Positions 10,755 through 22,900 of a stretch of 30,149 bases of DNA are shown here, in pieces (the stretch's first letter is position 1; every line of letters begins with the position of its first letter). The DNA lies in the NCBI GenBank assembly GCA_000467715.1, contig AJFK01000003.1:1-30149 (forward strand), given 5' to 3'. The position numbers and the translations under genes are program-made. The notes beneath the pieces were generated by a model, which ran no database searches, was not told the DNA's origin, and saw only the letters and a program-made list of their open reading frames with translations. Source of the stretch: Hysterium pulicare CBS 123377. Taxonomy: Eukaryota > Ascomycota > Dothideomycetes > Hysteriales > Hysteriaceae.

Positions 10755-11492
10755 TGCTGCTGCAGAGTATTGATAACGACTTGCGGACAGTGAGAGGCGC
10801 CAGAAGCTCACAGATGTAGGGTCTAATGGATGAGATATGACGGAAGTTGTGGACGGACATGTATGCGGCGAGGTCATCGTGGCGGGGTGGTAAGAAGGAT
10901 GGGCCGTTATATTGCGGCACAGTTGCGGGGCCAAAAATCAATTTACCCAGCAGTGTTCTGGCAAAGCAAAACTGTCGAGCTAGAAGTTAACAAAGCCCTC
11001 TCCAACTTGACTTTACCGTTATAGAACAGACGATATTCCTCCTTCTAGTTACGAAGCCAGTCGCTATAGTTATAGAGAAAGCTTTGCTATACTTATTGTC
11101 TGAGCACTTTTAAATGCATAAGCGCCCAGAATACCCTAAGACCTTTAATCAGATTGATTAGCTTAAATCTAGATAGATACGCAAGCAGAGACATTAGCAT
11201 GCTAGATATGGACGTACGAGCTTGGCTTATCCATGAAGAGTACCGCAAGCCGAGTCGCGATCTAAGACAGATTGTACATTTGCGTCAAGTTCGTGATCCG
11301 ACCGATCGCATGCTTCGATCTCAAGGTTATTGGAGAGTCTAACATGCATCCCAAGTCCAACAGCCACCATCGATCATTCCAAGACTGCCAAACCACTATG
11401 ATGCGAAGCAATGACCCCAAGATGGCTGAAATTTACTGCAAGGTCGCATACTCGCCAACGACTCAGCAAGACTCGGTTACGATGCTGGTAGT

Positions 11493-11583
11493 TATGCGAA
11501 AGATTCGCATATTTGTCAGAGACTTACCCACTTGCTTATGTACTAACAATATGCAAACGGTTCGCATTTTTGTAAAAGACTTT
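11493..11583 (+). repeat. Short imperfect direct repeat with a hairpin
   Basis: Copies of about 34 bp at 11493-11526 and 11550-11583 match at 27 of 34 positions. In the overlapping open frame they encode MRKIRIFVRDL and MQTVRIFVKDF. The first copy begins with a perfect 8-bp inverted repeat, TATGCGAA and TTCGCATA separated by AGA (11493-11511), which could form a small hairpin. Origin unknown. Confidence 0.5.
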
Positions 11584-11689
11584 AGGGACCCTATACCTAG
11601 AATGCTTGATTTCGAACTTCTAGATATTGCAGCTGGTACTAGCTCTGATGTGGCGTGCAAAAACTATATGGTGTACAATACACCTTTAA

Positions 11690-11960
11690 TTCTTTTTCCA
11701 ACATTTATAAGGAATATTAAAAAACGCTACATGTTAGAATTTTACTATTTCTAGTTTAAGATATATAATATATTCTAAAATATTAAATTTAAGAAAAAAA
11801 ATTTAGGCAAGTATATTTAATAGTGTACATACACCTGATAAAATAATAGCAACCCCAAAATAGCCGCGCAACTTTAAAAATCCGCACGAACGGTATTTAA
11901 GATATATATATACCCTCTCAAAAAACTTAACGATGTTATGCTAGTACTCAACATAATTTC
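11690..11960. repeat. Internal AT-rich patch
   Basis: About 270 bp markedly richer in A/T than the neighbouring DNA (runs such as TTTAAGATATATAATATATTC), with composition like the two window ends. It may be a small RIP-degraded repeat insert. No terminal repeats were found. Confidence 0.4.
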
Positions 11961-12343
11961 TAAAAATGAAGACGTCTAAGCCAATGCAACTTTTCTCTTC
12001 ATCGAGTAATCTATAATGTGCAGCGCATTGGCGGCAATCCTGGAAGCTGCAGAAAAGCCTTGAAGCCTCTTACACATCTACTTAGCTCTCAGCGATCGCT
12101 ATTAGGATTACTTGATGAGAGTAGCTGGGTGAAAGTCTAAGAGATCACTCTTCTCTGGGTTGCGAGGTTCATATATATAACTGTGCGGTGCTTGGTGGGG
12201 AAATGTGTTGTGAGGATTTGGTTGCGAGGGTTGATAAGAGGGTTGAGCATCATTGTTTCTTTACCCTGCAACCGAAGCTTCGTTATGGAACCCAACCTGA
12301 GAATGGAAACTCCTACTAGACTGACCCTTCAATAGTAACACTA

Positions 12344-14239
12344 CTAGCGAGTCATGAAAACTTGAGCTGCAGCGAATTCTATTAACATCTTCATCTGCAG
12401 GTTGTTCGCTTCTGGAAAAGCTACTCTAAATTTTTCTAGAATATCGCCACCCAACATATTTATTACCTCGGTTTCTCCAACAGCGCAATTGCTTGAGTCG
12501 AAGGAGTAAGTAGGAAGAGATGGGTCCGAAGGTAAGGTGTGGTGATGGACGTAGCTAGAGCGATGCCAGTCAGGCCACCGAAATATCGTGATTGGGACAA
12601 TGCTGAGCTACCAACAGCTTTTAAGGTTAGAAGTAATATTGATGTATTGGGGTGTACCAACTTAGATCTCGCTGCTCTAGTGCGTAAGGCACCAGCAGCA
12701 CCAGCCCAACTCCGTTTCTAGCTAGAACTAGAAACCCGTACTACGACGTCTCCACATGGCTATCTTTCGATGCTCTCGATGGAAACACCACTCCAATAAT
12801 CTCCATGAATGCTCCCGCGAGAATGATAGAAATAGGCGGGGTCTTCGGCGTATTCATTAGAACCGCTGCAAGAGCAGCTCCTGTAGGTATGAAAGCACCA
12901 AACGAGAGGATACGAACGCCAGCGGTGAGAGCAGAGAAGCCGTGGACAGTCATGAATCGCTGCGGGATCTGCACCACACAGACCATTGGGACGATTCCGA
13001 TGAGATAGTCATTTCTAGGAAAGGTGAGAAAGTTAGGTTAGTAAATACAGAGAAGTAAATTAAACCTCTAACTGCAGATGAGACACGTACATGATCATTC
13101 CAATACTAACGCGGCTTTGGCACAAGCGCCATGGAAAAACGGGTCCGGGGTAGGTGCGCTTCATTGTGATGAACCACTGCCAGGTGAAAAAGGTAACTGC
13201 AAAGATGCCGGAGCAGAGGAGTAAGGGAAGCACTATGGACGACGTCCAAGAGTAGCCTATGGGAGCCTGTTGGAGGCCGGTGACAATGAGGATATAGAAG
13301 CCTAGAAGAAGGAAGCAGCCAGATATATCCACTCTTTGCAATGAACGGATCGAAAAGAAGGTTTTGTAACTGGACTGGATATCTCGGGCACAGGGCTCGT
13401 TCCAGAGTCGCGCTGGGAAGGCTTTGAGAAGGACGCGGATTGCTACGACTCCGAGGGGAACGCTTGGCATACCGTCGGTTAGACTGGCCATAGAGTAAGA
13501 TTTACAGATCATCACTCACTTGAGCAGAAAAATCGATCGCCAGTGGCCGCTCAAAGAGATAGCCCCTCCTACAAGAGGCCCAGTCACTCATCCAAGAGCT
13601 AGCACGGCTGTTGCTATGCTCATGTTCCATAGCCACTTCGCGGGGGACACAAGCTCAAAGAAAATAAGTTGGATGAGAGCGAGGAAACCACATCCGCCAA
13701 TACTTTGGAGCCAGCGAAACATTATGCTAGTGTTCCCGTCGGTCGGAGGCGTACGGCTAAAGAAGACGTCACTCACAGTTGAATGAGAGTCTGGCTTGCT
13801 CTGGAGTCTCCAGAGGATAGAGTGAGGCCAAGTAAAGCAGACAAAATAATGATCTTCCTTCCAAAAAGATCAGATCGCTTTGCGTACACTAGTTGAAAGC
13901 CGCAGAAGGTGAGCAAATACGCGGTGAAGATCCAGGAACTATTAGCATAGCCGCCCAAGTCATCTATTATGGTGAGTACTACGGTACTAGTGACCGAAGC
14001 TCCACCATAGCGATAAATAGAGCAGCGAGAAGTTCGGTAGAAATCGTATGAAGTTGCCATCCGGTGATGTACTGCGAAGGCTCAGGAGGCTCATCTTTCG
14101 ATGTCTCGTCCGTCTCCTCCAGCTTGACGCCAGCGACACCCTGTTTCGTGTTCTCTAGCGATGGCACATTGGCCTCGTCGAGGTTAGTGTTCAGAGGCTC
14201 ATGTCGATTTGAACTATGCGACGCCAAATCTGCCTGCAT
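12344..14239 (-). pseudogene. DHA2-type MFS drug/toxin efflux transporter, decayed
   Basis: Four exons can be traced: 14239-13777, 13726-13520, 13462-13091 and 13014-12344. The introns are 50, 57 and 76 bp with donors GTGAGT, GTGAGT and GTACGT; branches CTAAC are clear in the last two. The start is the ATG at 14239 (MQADLASHSSNRHEP), giving a long cytosolic N-terminus. Family marks appear in order: STVVLTIIDDLGGYANSSW, AYLLTFCGFQLVYAKRSD with FGRK (MFS motif A), LIMFRWLQSIGG, GPLVGGAI, PLGVVAIRVLL, a cytosolic VFPWRLCQSRVSIGMI, VVQIPQRF, VPYALEQRDL, GGLTGIALATS and EFAAAQV. This is the 14-helix H+ antiporter class found in fungal metabolite clusters (AflT/TRI12-like). The reading frame has about five interruptions spread over the gene, so it is a pseudogene. 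It diverges from the polyketide synthase and was probably its product exporter. Confidence 0.85.
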
Positions 14240-14669
14240 TGCGACTTGAGATGGTAGAGAGATGTGATGTAATCCGTAGGTATCAGACGTTGTATTATGA
14301 GCCTACGTAACTCCTTGCACGTCATTGGCATGCTTCTATAAACTTCGCCACAGCCTTACAGACTGCGTTTCTGACACGATGGACTTCTGACGTCGATTAA
14401 TCCGTGTCCCGCATGAAGTTTCTGGGTTGTGGCTAAGGAATAACAATAAGATGGTTATTACGAGAATGGCACAGAGCGATAGGATGTGGGACTGCGGCGA
14501 AGTTAGAGATGTTGGTAGAGAAGCGATATGCATCGTCCGACTGCCCCGCACACCGAATGAACATTAATATCTTCTATAGCGCAGATCTGAGAGCATTCGG
14601 TTCAGTTAGAAGCCTTCCCCGGAGAGGTAATTGGTAGAGCTGACTTACCTAGTACATACAAGGAGAGCC
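14240..14669. other. Divergent spacer between transporter and polyketide synthase
   Basis: About 430 bp that would have held the shared promoter region of the transporter (minus) and the synthase (plus). A minus-strand frame at 14551-14336 includes a hydrophobic stretch (LSLCAILVITILLLFLSH) able to span a membrane, but it has no recognisable continuation. The first part of the KS domain should begin here but I cannot read it. Confidence 0.4.
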
Positions 14670-15640
14670 CACTTTGTAGAAACTGACATGAGCAGTTTTG
14701 ACGCCGCCTTCGTCAACTTACCTCGTGTAGAAGCAGGTAATCCATGTCATCGAAGCCTTCTGGAAATAACTTACCATGCCATCGAGAATTCCGGAGTTTA
14801 GTTACTAGATATCAACGGCCCCAGTACCTCCGTGCATGTAGGCTGTTTCTCAACAGACTACCTGCCTGACGTTCAACTTTCGTGATGTTCAGCGGATTCC
14901 CAAGTATTCAGTAACTAGGTTCGCACAGTCTATTCTCTCCAACAGAATCGTTTGGCTTTTCAACCTACACGGCTACACCCGCCGGGAGGGCTTCGCTGTG
15001 CCCATCATCAAACCACTTTTAAAAGCATTAGCGGCTAGAAACACCATTAGATCCCTAACGCGATCAACCAGTTCAATTCAAGACGGACACGCGAGCGAAG
15101 GAATTACCCAGCCGAGTAAGGTCATGCAAGCCCAGCTCAGCCGTGGGACGTACCAGAAGGCGGGCCTTAACATGAGAGCAACGCGATTATTTTGAAGTGC
15201 ATGGGACAGGTACTGCTATCAGCGATCCCATCGAAGCAAGAGCCACAGGCGAAAGTCTGGGAAAATATCGTTGCGAGAAAGAGCCACTTTATCTTGGTGC
15301 TGTCAAATCCAATGTTGGACATCTGGAGGGTCCTAGTAGCCTTGCTATTGTGGTCAAGGCCGCACTGGCTCTAGAAAGAAGCCAGATTCCGCCGAACACC
15401 AGTTTTGAGGAGTTGAATCCTGAAATCGACAATGGGTTCTTCCACCAAAAGTTTCCGGTTGAGTATAGAGTGGCCGAAGGGGGAGGTAAGAAGAGCTTCA
15501 GTCAACTCGTTCGGATTCGGTAGCTTAAATGATCACTATGTGCTTAATAAGGCGTACTCATACCTCCGCTCGAGAGGACTCAAAGAGAGACACTTTACTA
15601 CACCATCAGAGTCGAACAAGGCAATGGAGATGAGACTTCA
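14670..15640 (+). other. KS (ketosynthase) domain remnant
   Basis: Recognisable pieces in order: SSFDAAFVNLPRVEA, LLEITYHAIENSG, SVHVGCFSTDY, LSNRIVWLFNLHG, REGFAVPIIKPL, DGHASEGITQPSKVMQAQL, EVHGTGTAISDPIEA and KSNVGHLEG (the regions of the two catalytic histidines), then SVNSFGFG and [13 protein letters not shown] at the domain end. The domain is much shorter than the usual 420-450 residues. The stretch that normally carries the active-site cysteine is not seen. Confidence 0.88.
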
Positions 15641-16960
15641 CCCTAGAGCCATTATGCCGTGAACGGTTGCTTGAATGCCCAAGCCTTCCACGACCATGCT
15701 TTCAACGAGCATGACTTGGACGGCAGTACATCTCAAATTGAAGGAATAGATTTGGTTGGTGAAGGAGAGAAAGACGCCCCCTTCAACCCTCCGCTCTTTG
15801 TTCTCTCCGCTTTGGATGAACAAGAAGCGTATCGACAAGCCGCGGCTCACAGCGAGTACCTTAAGCAGTTTGAAGGATCATACCCAGCAGACTTCCTCCC
15901 AAATTATTCGTACACCCTCGCGTCTCACCGGACAACTCTCACATGGCGATCTTTCTGCGTAGTTGACTCTCTAAATCAGCTCGAGAACTTAGAACGTGCC
16001 ATCTCAAAGCCAGCGTTGGGCGTAGGTTCTGAAACACATCTAGGCGTAGCGTTCACTGACTAGGAAGCGTAATGGTATGGCATGGGTCGAGAACTACTAA
16101 GTCACCTTGTCTTCAGAGAGAGTATCAATCGCTCCCAGGAATATATGCGAGAAATGGGTGCCACATCTCTATCACTCATGAACTGACTCACAATGTAGTT
16201 GTCGGACGCTCCTCGGGAGAGATAGCTGCGGCGTATGCTGCCGGCCATATCTCTCAAGCTTCGACAGCGTAAGTCTTTTCCTTCAGGGGGCTGTTGAGTT
16301 CGAGGCTCGAATACAATAATAGCACAAAGCATTCCATGGATGCTATGGGGTTGTCCCGAGAGAATGCACATGTTGAAATCGGAAATATGGAGAATTCCGA
16401 GACCGGAATCTTGCCACAGGCGGTAACCATTAGTTGTATCAACACCTAGCCAATGTGATAGTCTCAGGTCCAGATTCACTGCTCAATGTCCTGATCGCGC
16501 ATCTGCAGGCCAAACAGATCTTCGCCCGAAGGCTAAAAGTGAATCTTAGATATCACTCCCACCAAATGGCCTCTATCAGCGACAAGTACCTCGCTCTCCT
16601 TGGTGAGCTATCACCTAGATCATCTTCAAAGGACCGACCAGACATGGTATCCTCAGTCACTGGCTCCATTCTTGACACCGCAACTGTCTGCTGCGGAGAA
16701 TACTGGGTGCGAAACATGGTTTCACCTGTGAACTTTCTCGCCGCAATGAACACCTGAAATTCGCTTTCAAATTCTAAAACTATGACCAAGGCCTTGGACC
16801 GCAGCCACCTGAAGGATGTCCGGACAAATGCATGGTTAAAAATAGGGCCTTATTCGGCGCTGCAAGGGCCACCTCGCGAGATACTGAAGTCGTTCAATCG
16901 CGATCACGAAGTTAGCTACGCGTCTGCCGTGATGCGAAAAAGTCCGCAATATCTTCACTG
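15641..16960 (+). other. AT (malonyl acyltransferase) domain remnant
   Basis: Begins with the KS-AT linker (PLFVLSALDEQEAYRQAAAH, NYSYTLASHRTTLTWRS). AT pieces follow: WYGMGRELLSHLVF, the serine-loop region SSGEIAAAYAAGHIS, VIVSGPDSLLNVLIAHL, IFARRLKVNLRYHSHQM with the usual C-terminal histidine, and EYWVRNMVSPVNFLAAM. GPYSALQGPPREI closes the domain. The order is normal; the domain is incomplete. Confidence 0.85.
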
Positions 16961-18170
16961 CTGACAGCGGTCGGCTCACTGCATTGCCAGAACTGCACGG
17001 TCAACCTAGCTCGCGTCACAACTTTAGGCCAACCGAAGCCCCTAGAGAGAAAGGCCCGGCGGTTACTCCCACACTATTCTTTCAACCACTCAATCATGTA
17101 CTGGGAAGAAGTTCCCGCAAACAAGAAGTTCCGATATCGCTCACACGCTAATCATGATCTTCTTGGACCACGTATCGGGGATCCCAACCCTTCTGAATCG
17201 CAGTGGAAACTCATCATACAGGAGGAGATTCTACCATGGAGTACAGAGCATAAAGTTAACGATATTGTACTGTATCGGGCGGCTGGTACGATCGTCATGG
17301 CTATTGAGGCAATGAAACAGTTAGTGAACTTTGAGCAGAACAAGCCAGTGGCGTTGGAGCTGGAAGATCTTAACTTTCCCGCGCCGATCGTTATTACGAG
17401 TGCTAAGGAAGGGGTCGAAGCGAGAATTCATATGTCCGCGATTGAACGGGGAGGACTACGCGATACGGACTACAAATTCCGTATCATCATATACAGGCCA
17501 GATAATAATCAGGAGGTGGTGTGCTCAGGTATTATTCGCGGCGATTATGGCAAGACCATTTCTGATGTTGACAATGGCAAGGAGGAGAAGGAGAAGGCTC
17601 TTGAACTCCAGGCTTAGTTCCGAGAAGCCATAGCAGCTTGGACCCAGGCTTTGGGAACATATTGAAATGTACCAAAGCATTTATGATACCATGGCCATTG
17701 AAATATGGACCCGCATTTCAACCATTGAGCAACATATATTTCGACGGTATGGGACATGCCATAGCAACTCTACTTACACTCGAGCCGGAAACGACTTCCC
17801 CTTATACCGTACATCCAAGCAGGCTCGATGCCGTCTTCCAACTCGGGTTCGCTGCCCTGGGCGGGTTTCATAAATCACAAAATCACCTAAGAACCCTAGT
17901 TCCGACACGAGTGAGCAGGTTGTGGATACCACTCGCGGGTTTTGGGCATCCCAACGAGATCTATGACAAAGTATATGCTAGTGCCAATTCGATTTTCGAT
18001 CGTTCTGCAAGCTTCGACCTCAAGGTCATTGATGGGTCTGACTTGCATCTCAGGACCGAAATAGATGGCCTAGAACTTACAGCTATAGCCGACAACTCCA
18101 AGACAGCTAAGACGCTCGATGATGCGAGGTACATTTGTTCGCACATAGAATGGAAAGCTGACTTGGACAC
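16961..18170 (+). other. DH (dehydratase) domain remnant
   Basis: The first hot-dog half is at 17096-17617: NHDLLGPRIGDPNP, then PWSTEHKV with the catalytic-His position and MAIEAMKQL. The second half is at 17638-18170: LKYGPAFQPLSNI, then VHPSRLDAVFQLGFAALGG with the catalytic-Asp position (family HPxxLDxxFQ) and LVPTRVSRLWI. This would dehydrate the beta-hydroxy intermediate. Confidence 0.87.
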
Positions 18171-19170
18171 TAAGCACGATGAGCTTGCAGGAATACTGCG
18201 AGGGCGCCAGCTCTTCCAGCGTTGAATCCTTACAATGGTGCAAAAACATGCACGGTATGGCATTCCAGTTTGGTGCGCAAGCTCTGATTGAGATGCAAGA
18301 GCGTGGTGCCGTTGCCACGTCAGGGATGGAAAACTATATTTCCTGGCTCCGCGCTCAAATTGAAAACGCTCCTCATACTGTCCTCCTCGATAACTCGGAC
18401 CTCAATCAGCTCTGCGAAAAATTTCTTCCCAGTTACCGTGCGGAGATGCATATTACGGTGGGCCGCAATCTCACCCAAGTTCTGCTGGGAGAAGTAGATC
18501 CGCTTCAGCTCCTGTTCAGCGACGATACTATGGCTGATTTCTACTGGGAGATGAACCAAACGTCCTCTGGGTTTGACCTACTCCATCGGTATCTTGACAG
18601 CGTCGTATACAACGAACTTAACCTCAAATTCCTTGAAATTGGGGCTGGTACTGGTTCTACCACCGCCATGATCTTGAAGACAATCTGTCATCCAAAGTAT
18701 GGACCCCGTTTTGAAGAGTAGGTATTCACTGACGTGAGCCCGTTTTTCCCCAACAAGGCGCAAGAGAAGTTTAGAGAGTACAGTAAGATGAGATACTAGA
18801 CATTGAACATCGAGCTGAACCCCAGTGCTCAGGGTTTCACGGAGGGAGCCTACGACGTCGTGATTGCAGACAACGTATTACACGCCACAAAAGACTTGCG
18901 CTCAACTCTCTAGAATGTCCGTAAACTGCTCAAGCCGGGCGGAAAACTTATTCTGAAGGAGCTAGCTACCCCAGAAGGACTCATGACTGGGTTCATGTTC
19001 GGTCTCCTACCGGGCTGGTGGTTGGCTAATGAAGAAGAGCGACGAATGAGTCCATGTGTCAACGAACCCCGCTGGAACGAACTGATGAGGGCTTCCAACT
19101 TCTCAGGCACAGATCACATTTTCCGCGACCACGTCGGCCACGAGTATCACCAGTGGAGTATCATGGTCTC
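18171..19170 (+). other. C-methyltransferase (cMT) domain remnant
   Basis: SAM-dependent methyltransferase signs: motif I LEIGAGTGSTTAMIL at about 18635-18680, then [22 protein letters not shown] and LLKPGGKLILKE, followed by GFMFGLLPGWWL and EPRWNELM. This domain is found in HR-PKSs that add alpha-methyl branches from S-adenosylmethionine. An upstream helical region (NYISWLRAQIENAPHTVLL) is typical for the family. Confidence 0.88.
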
Positions 19171-19740
19171 GACTGCCACTGATGTGAACTCTGAGAAGGC
19201 TACTTCCATTTACCCGACATTCATCGTTGACAAGAATTCAACCTTGCAAGAATCCATCGCCACTGAAGTGGGCAATGTACTTGGTCTCCAAGACAAGCCG
19301 CAAATAGTCACGCTCTCGAAAGCCGCATCTCTCCGTGAATCTGAAACCTGCGACTTCATTTGCTTAATCGAGATCGAAAAGCCGATGCTTCGAGATATCC
19401 AACATGAAGAATTCAGCAATCTGCAAACCCTGCTCACTGTGGGCAAAGCAAGGCGGTGGCGGTAATGCGCCTCTCTCCCCCGACTATGCCATCAGCGATG
19501 GACTCTTCCGAATCTGCCGCCATGGAAACAATAAAGTTGCACTCACTAGCTTAGCTTTAGAAAATTTGGGCCTCTCAGCCGCGAACAGGATCGCAGACAT
19601 CTTCAGCATTGTTCAATCTAAACTTGCGCATGGGGGATTCGATTTCGATCATGAATATGCTGAAATCGAAGGCAAATTTAACATCCCCCGTCTTAGCGAA
19701 GCCAAGTATCTTGGCAGGCATATCTTCAAGCGCATCTAGC
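19171..19740 (+). other. Structural linker region between MT and ER (pseudo-KR part)
   Basis: Reads YPTFIVDKNSTLQESIATE, TCDFICLIEIEKPML, then after a frame change DYAISDGLFRICRHGNNKV, ALTSLALENL and FDHEYAEIEGKFNIPRL. The phrase 'G.FR..R.E/GN....L..L.L' and the final 'DHEYAE..G...IPRL' precede ER in HR-PKSs. No catalytic role is expected. Confidence 0.75.
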
Positions 19741-19952
19741 TCCCAGCTATGTACGAACAGATTGGGGAGCAGAAGTTAAAGTTAGACATTCAAACTCCTG
19801 GTCTTCCAGATACGGTCCAATTCTCGCACGACACTGCTTTGAGGGGCCCAATTAGGGCGGAAGAAGTTAGGATTGAGATACGGGCTATCGGGCTAAACTT
19901 CAAAGACTGCATGACACTTCTCGGTCGCGTCAACTTTGACACTAATAGTTAG
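19741..19952 (+). other. ER (enoylreductase) domain, first part only
   Basis: A 67-residue frame reads KLDIQTPGLPDTVQFSHD then EEVRIEIRAIGLNFKDCM and LLGRV, the standard opening of the MDR-type ER of HR-PKSs (GLNFKD is a hallmark). It ends at about 19952. The NADPH-binding part of ER is not found in the following DNA, so the synthase is cut here. Confidence 0.85.
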
Positions 19953-22900
19953 TTTTCATGTAGTAAACCATGGCGCGGAGAGGATGCTTAGGGGAGATAT
20001 AAAGTCTGGCAATAATTGCTCGTCTATTTCTGACAAGAATTAATCCTGCTGGCTCGAGATGTCGCCGCGAGGACTTACAGGTTTCTTCAAAAGGGTCATC
20101 AAGGATAAAATCTAAAGCAAAATGGACACAGCAACGTTGTTCGGACTAAAGGTGCCAGTCCAATGTACTAGGAGACACCACCTTCAACCTGAACTTCACT
20201 ATAGCTCAAGCTCACCATAATGCATTTTCTAACCTGGGATCCATACAGGTAGACACAATATGGCGACATGAAGACTATAAGTCTTCCTCTTTCCATTATC
20301 ACTTTAGGTAGTCTACGTTTTGGGACAGCTCTCACCGTGCTACAATATCGCCTTTCAGCAGAGTAGGTGTGCAAGGAAATCCAACCCCTTAATCGAGCAA
20401 GGCAAGTCCATCTTTACTGTTGGTTCCATTCCGGAGTTGAGCTCAAAGTGGAGAATCATCAACAAGAGAAGAGGAGGTAGCTCCCATTATAGAGTAGTAG
20501 TAGGCCACAAAGACTCAACATACCAAACATCCGCTTAAGGATCCGTTAATGCAAGGATGAGCGTGTTTAGAGACCTCAAGTTTGAATGCCGAAGGGGATT
20601 AATCGTCGCATATTCTTGCACTCAAATCATGCCCAATATATGAGGTTTGCCAGATCTAGATCTTGGATTATATGCCGTAGAAAGCCGGCAAGTTACCTAA
20701 GCTTACATCATTAGAACTGTCGACTTTTTCAGGGAAAACGTAGCTTTGATGCCCAGAACCTTCAAATAATGTCACATGTGAAAGAACGAAAATGTTAGAA
20801 GTGTAGCAAGATTCAGTAAAGAAGTGCGGGGAATTGGAAACTAACAATGGCATGGATAGGATGTTGGATTATCCTTGGTGTGCAGCTGTTTTGGGCCTAC
20901 GTTGCTCTCGGTCAGACCACGAACCGGGATAGTGAATGAACCCATAATGTTCGCGTGAGTTATAACGGCCTTCGTCGCATCTTGCCCGCCAAGTGCTTTC
21001 CTTCCGTTCATGGCCCAGGGCCATTCCCGCATTCCTGTAGCCTGGCTTGACGCGATCTCAGGAGTCAACTTGTACTACTGGCAACAGAACAACCCAATTA
21101 CCCCCGTCCGAAGGCTACTATCCTAGCGCTCTCCATCGATTTTCGCCTGCGCGATTCCTTTTCGCACCTCCGGGGAAGCGCCTATCATTTGGCTGGACAC
21201 CGCCTCATCTCTTTTTTAGCGCAAAAATTTTGGCTTTTAGCAGCTCGGTCTACTTCAATCAATAACTACTTCTTACTTTGCCTAGGTGCAGGCAGCTATC
21301 AGCAGTGCCGATTGGCCTTGCCTACCACTCTATATCCCCAGAGACCAAGCCCCCGCTGTGCGTCCGGGGAGCACTGCATGCTTGATGCCCCACTAATGGT
21401 GAACGAATAGTGGCTGCGTGCTTATTATGCTTTTAGTATTAAATGTTCCTAATAGTTAATCTTAACCCGAAGTTCTTCAAACTCTCTTAACTCCGCATTC
21501 TCAATTCTACCAGAGGTTCAGATCCGCCTTCGTGCACACTTTGCTCTCTCGCACGATAAGCTTGCGAGATAGAGTAGCGTCATGAATCTGCTGTCGAGTC
21601 GATTCTGCAGGAAGGCATCAAGTAAGGATCTTAAGTGGATAGTCCTGGAGTAGACCCCCTTCTCCTACCAACATACGATCTAACCTCTTGTAGATGGGTG
21701 TTCTTCGGCGAGAGAATAGCAACACTTTCTTTGAGACGCTGCTCGACAACACTGAAAATGGCGGGACCCCGACAGCTTCCTTGACGGACTCGGGCGGCGA
21801 TATGTCCAACTCGATGTTTGGGTTGAGCTATGCAGGCCTTCTTCTTCTTTATAGTCGATAGCGAGCGTAATTCCGGTTCCCCGGGTGTCATGTTACTGTC
21901 ACCACATTCTTCTTCGATGGGGATTTGTCGACAGTGCATCACGATTCACCATTGCCGGCCTCGGAGCTGTCGCATTTTCGTGTGGTTATTTACGCGGCGG
22001 CAGGGCGCTTAGGGGGATGGTGGTCCGCGATTGTGGAGTGCTGATGCAATGTTGATGTTGTTGATGAGTGCGGCAGTTACCAAGTCAGCCTTAACTTGGA
22101 TCTCGACATACTACGAACCTGGACTCCCGCACTCTACTCGTGGCGGATAGGCCCACCATATGGACGATTGTCGGCCTTTTAGGCTGGACTTCAGGTAATC
22201 CAATCTCGGATCATCTCAGCATTGGTGTTAGGAAGCAGAAAATTATCGTGTGCGGCAGTATAATTATACACCTCGGATAGAGAGATGCGCAAGACCGGAG
22301 AGAGTTCTGCTAAGGCTATTCCAAAGGCACTATCCATCATTATCTCCGTCGCTTCGACAAAAGCATCGAAAGAGAAAGGAAAGCCTTAGTACGTATATCA
22401 TGATGCAGCATAACCAGCCGGGTAAACGAACTGTACCTATTTCTCGCTACAGTGTAATCCTTGCTTTTGACGCTAAATTGTTTCCGCATGTCTCCGTTGC
22501 TGCCATTACAGAGAAAGATATCATCATAGTCGGCAACATTTGTCGGATAGAGGGCTTCCTCCTTATTTCCGTAGTGAGAGATTTTCCGGTCAAACGAGAA
22601 GAGATGCTTCGGCGTCCTCCACCTCCTTACTATGACTGCTGCATGGTATAATCCCATTAAATCTACTAACTAATCAGCCCATCCAGAGTCTTCCATCAAC
22701 ACTTTGACAAAGCGACGTTTCACTATGTCGGGCCCGACTTCTTCTTATTCGTCAGCTACAACGGCCCCCGACTCCGATCCGTGACTCCACCATGCCACGC
22801 TAATATATGATATACTTCAAGCCTATTTATTAGACAGTAATAAGATAATGAAAATTCAAAAACTCCAGTTTGCCCTCAAAGGCAGACTTAGATATATCCT

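Larger units (their letters stand above)
10755..12343. other. Gap between P450 and transporter, no recognisable gene
   Basis: Upstream of the P450 start there is ordinary DNA with no clear promoter motif. Plus-strand frames 11154-11342 (62 codons) and 11272-11754 (160 codons) overlap. The longer one is Met- and Ile-rich, contains a duplicated phrase (see the repeat at 11493-11583) and runs into AT-rich DNA at its end; I recognise no family in it. From 12000 to 12343 no gene is visible. Confidence 0.4.
14670..19952 (+). pseudogene. Highly reducing polyketide synthase remnant, N-terminal two thirds (KS-AT-DH-MT-linker-ER start)
   Basis: An iterative type I HR-PKS in the normal domain order: ketosynthase, acyltransferase, dehydratase, C-methyltransferase, the non-catalytic KR-type linker and the first part of enoylreductase. 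In life it would load malonyl units, condense, methylate and reduce them to a polyketide chain in the cytosol. It is broken many times (roughly twenty interruptions) and lacks several segments, so it makes no functional enzyme. It stops abruptly inside ER at about 19952. Part of its KR is found 6.6 kb further on. Its neighbours, a P450 and a DHA2 pump, indicate a former small biosynthetic cluster. Where family consensus is firm, many differences are C-to-T or G-to-A, as RIP would cause. The product is unknown; a toxin is possible but nothing here proves it. Confidence 0.9.

Noticed and set aside
11493-11583. Resemblance of MQTVRIFVKDF to the start of ubiquitin (MQIFVK)
   Set aside because: The similarity stops after a few residues, and the other ubiquitin landmarks and the Gly-Gly end are missing.
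20320-20538. Possible continuation of the PKS enoylreductase
   Set aside because: No NADPH-binding glycine motif and no other ER phrase could be read in any frame of this stretch.
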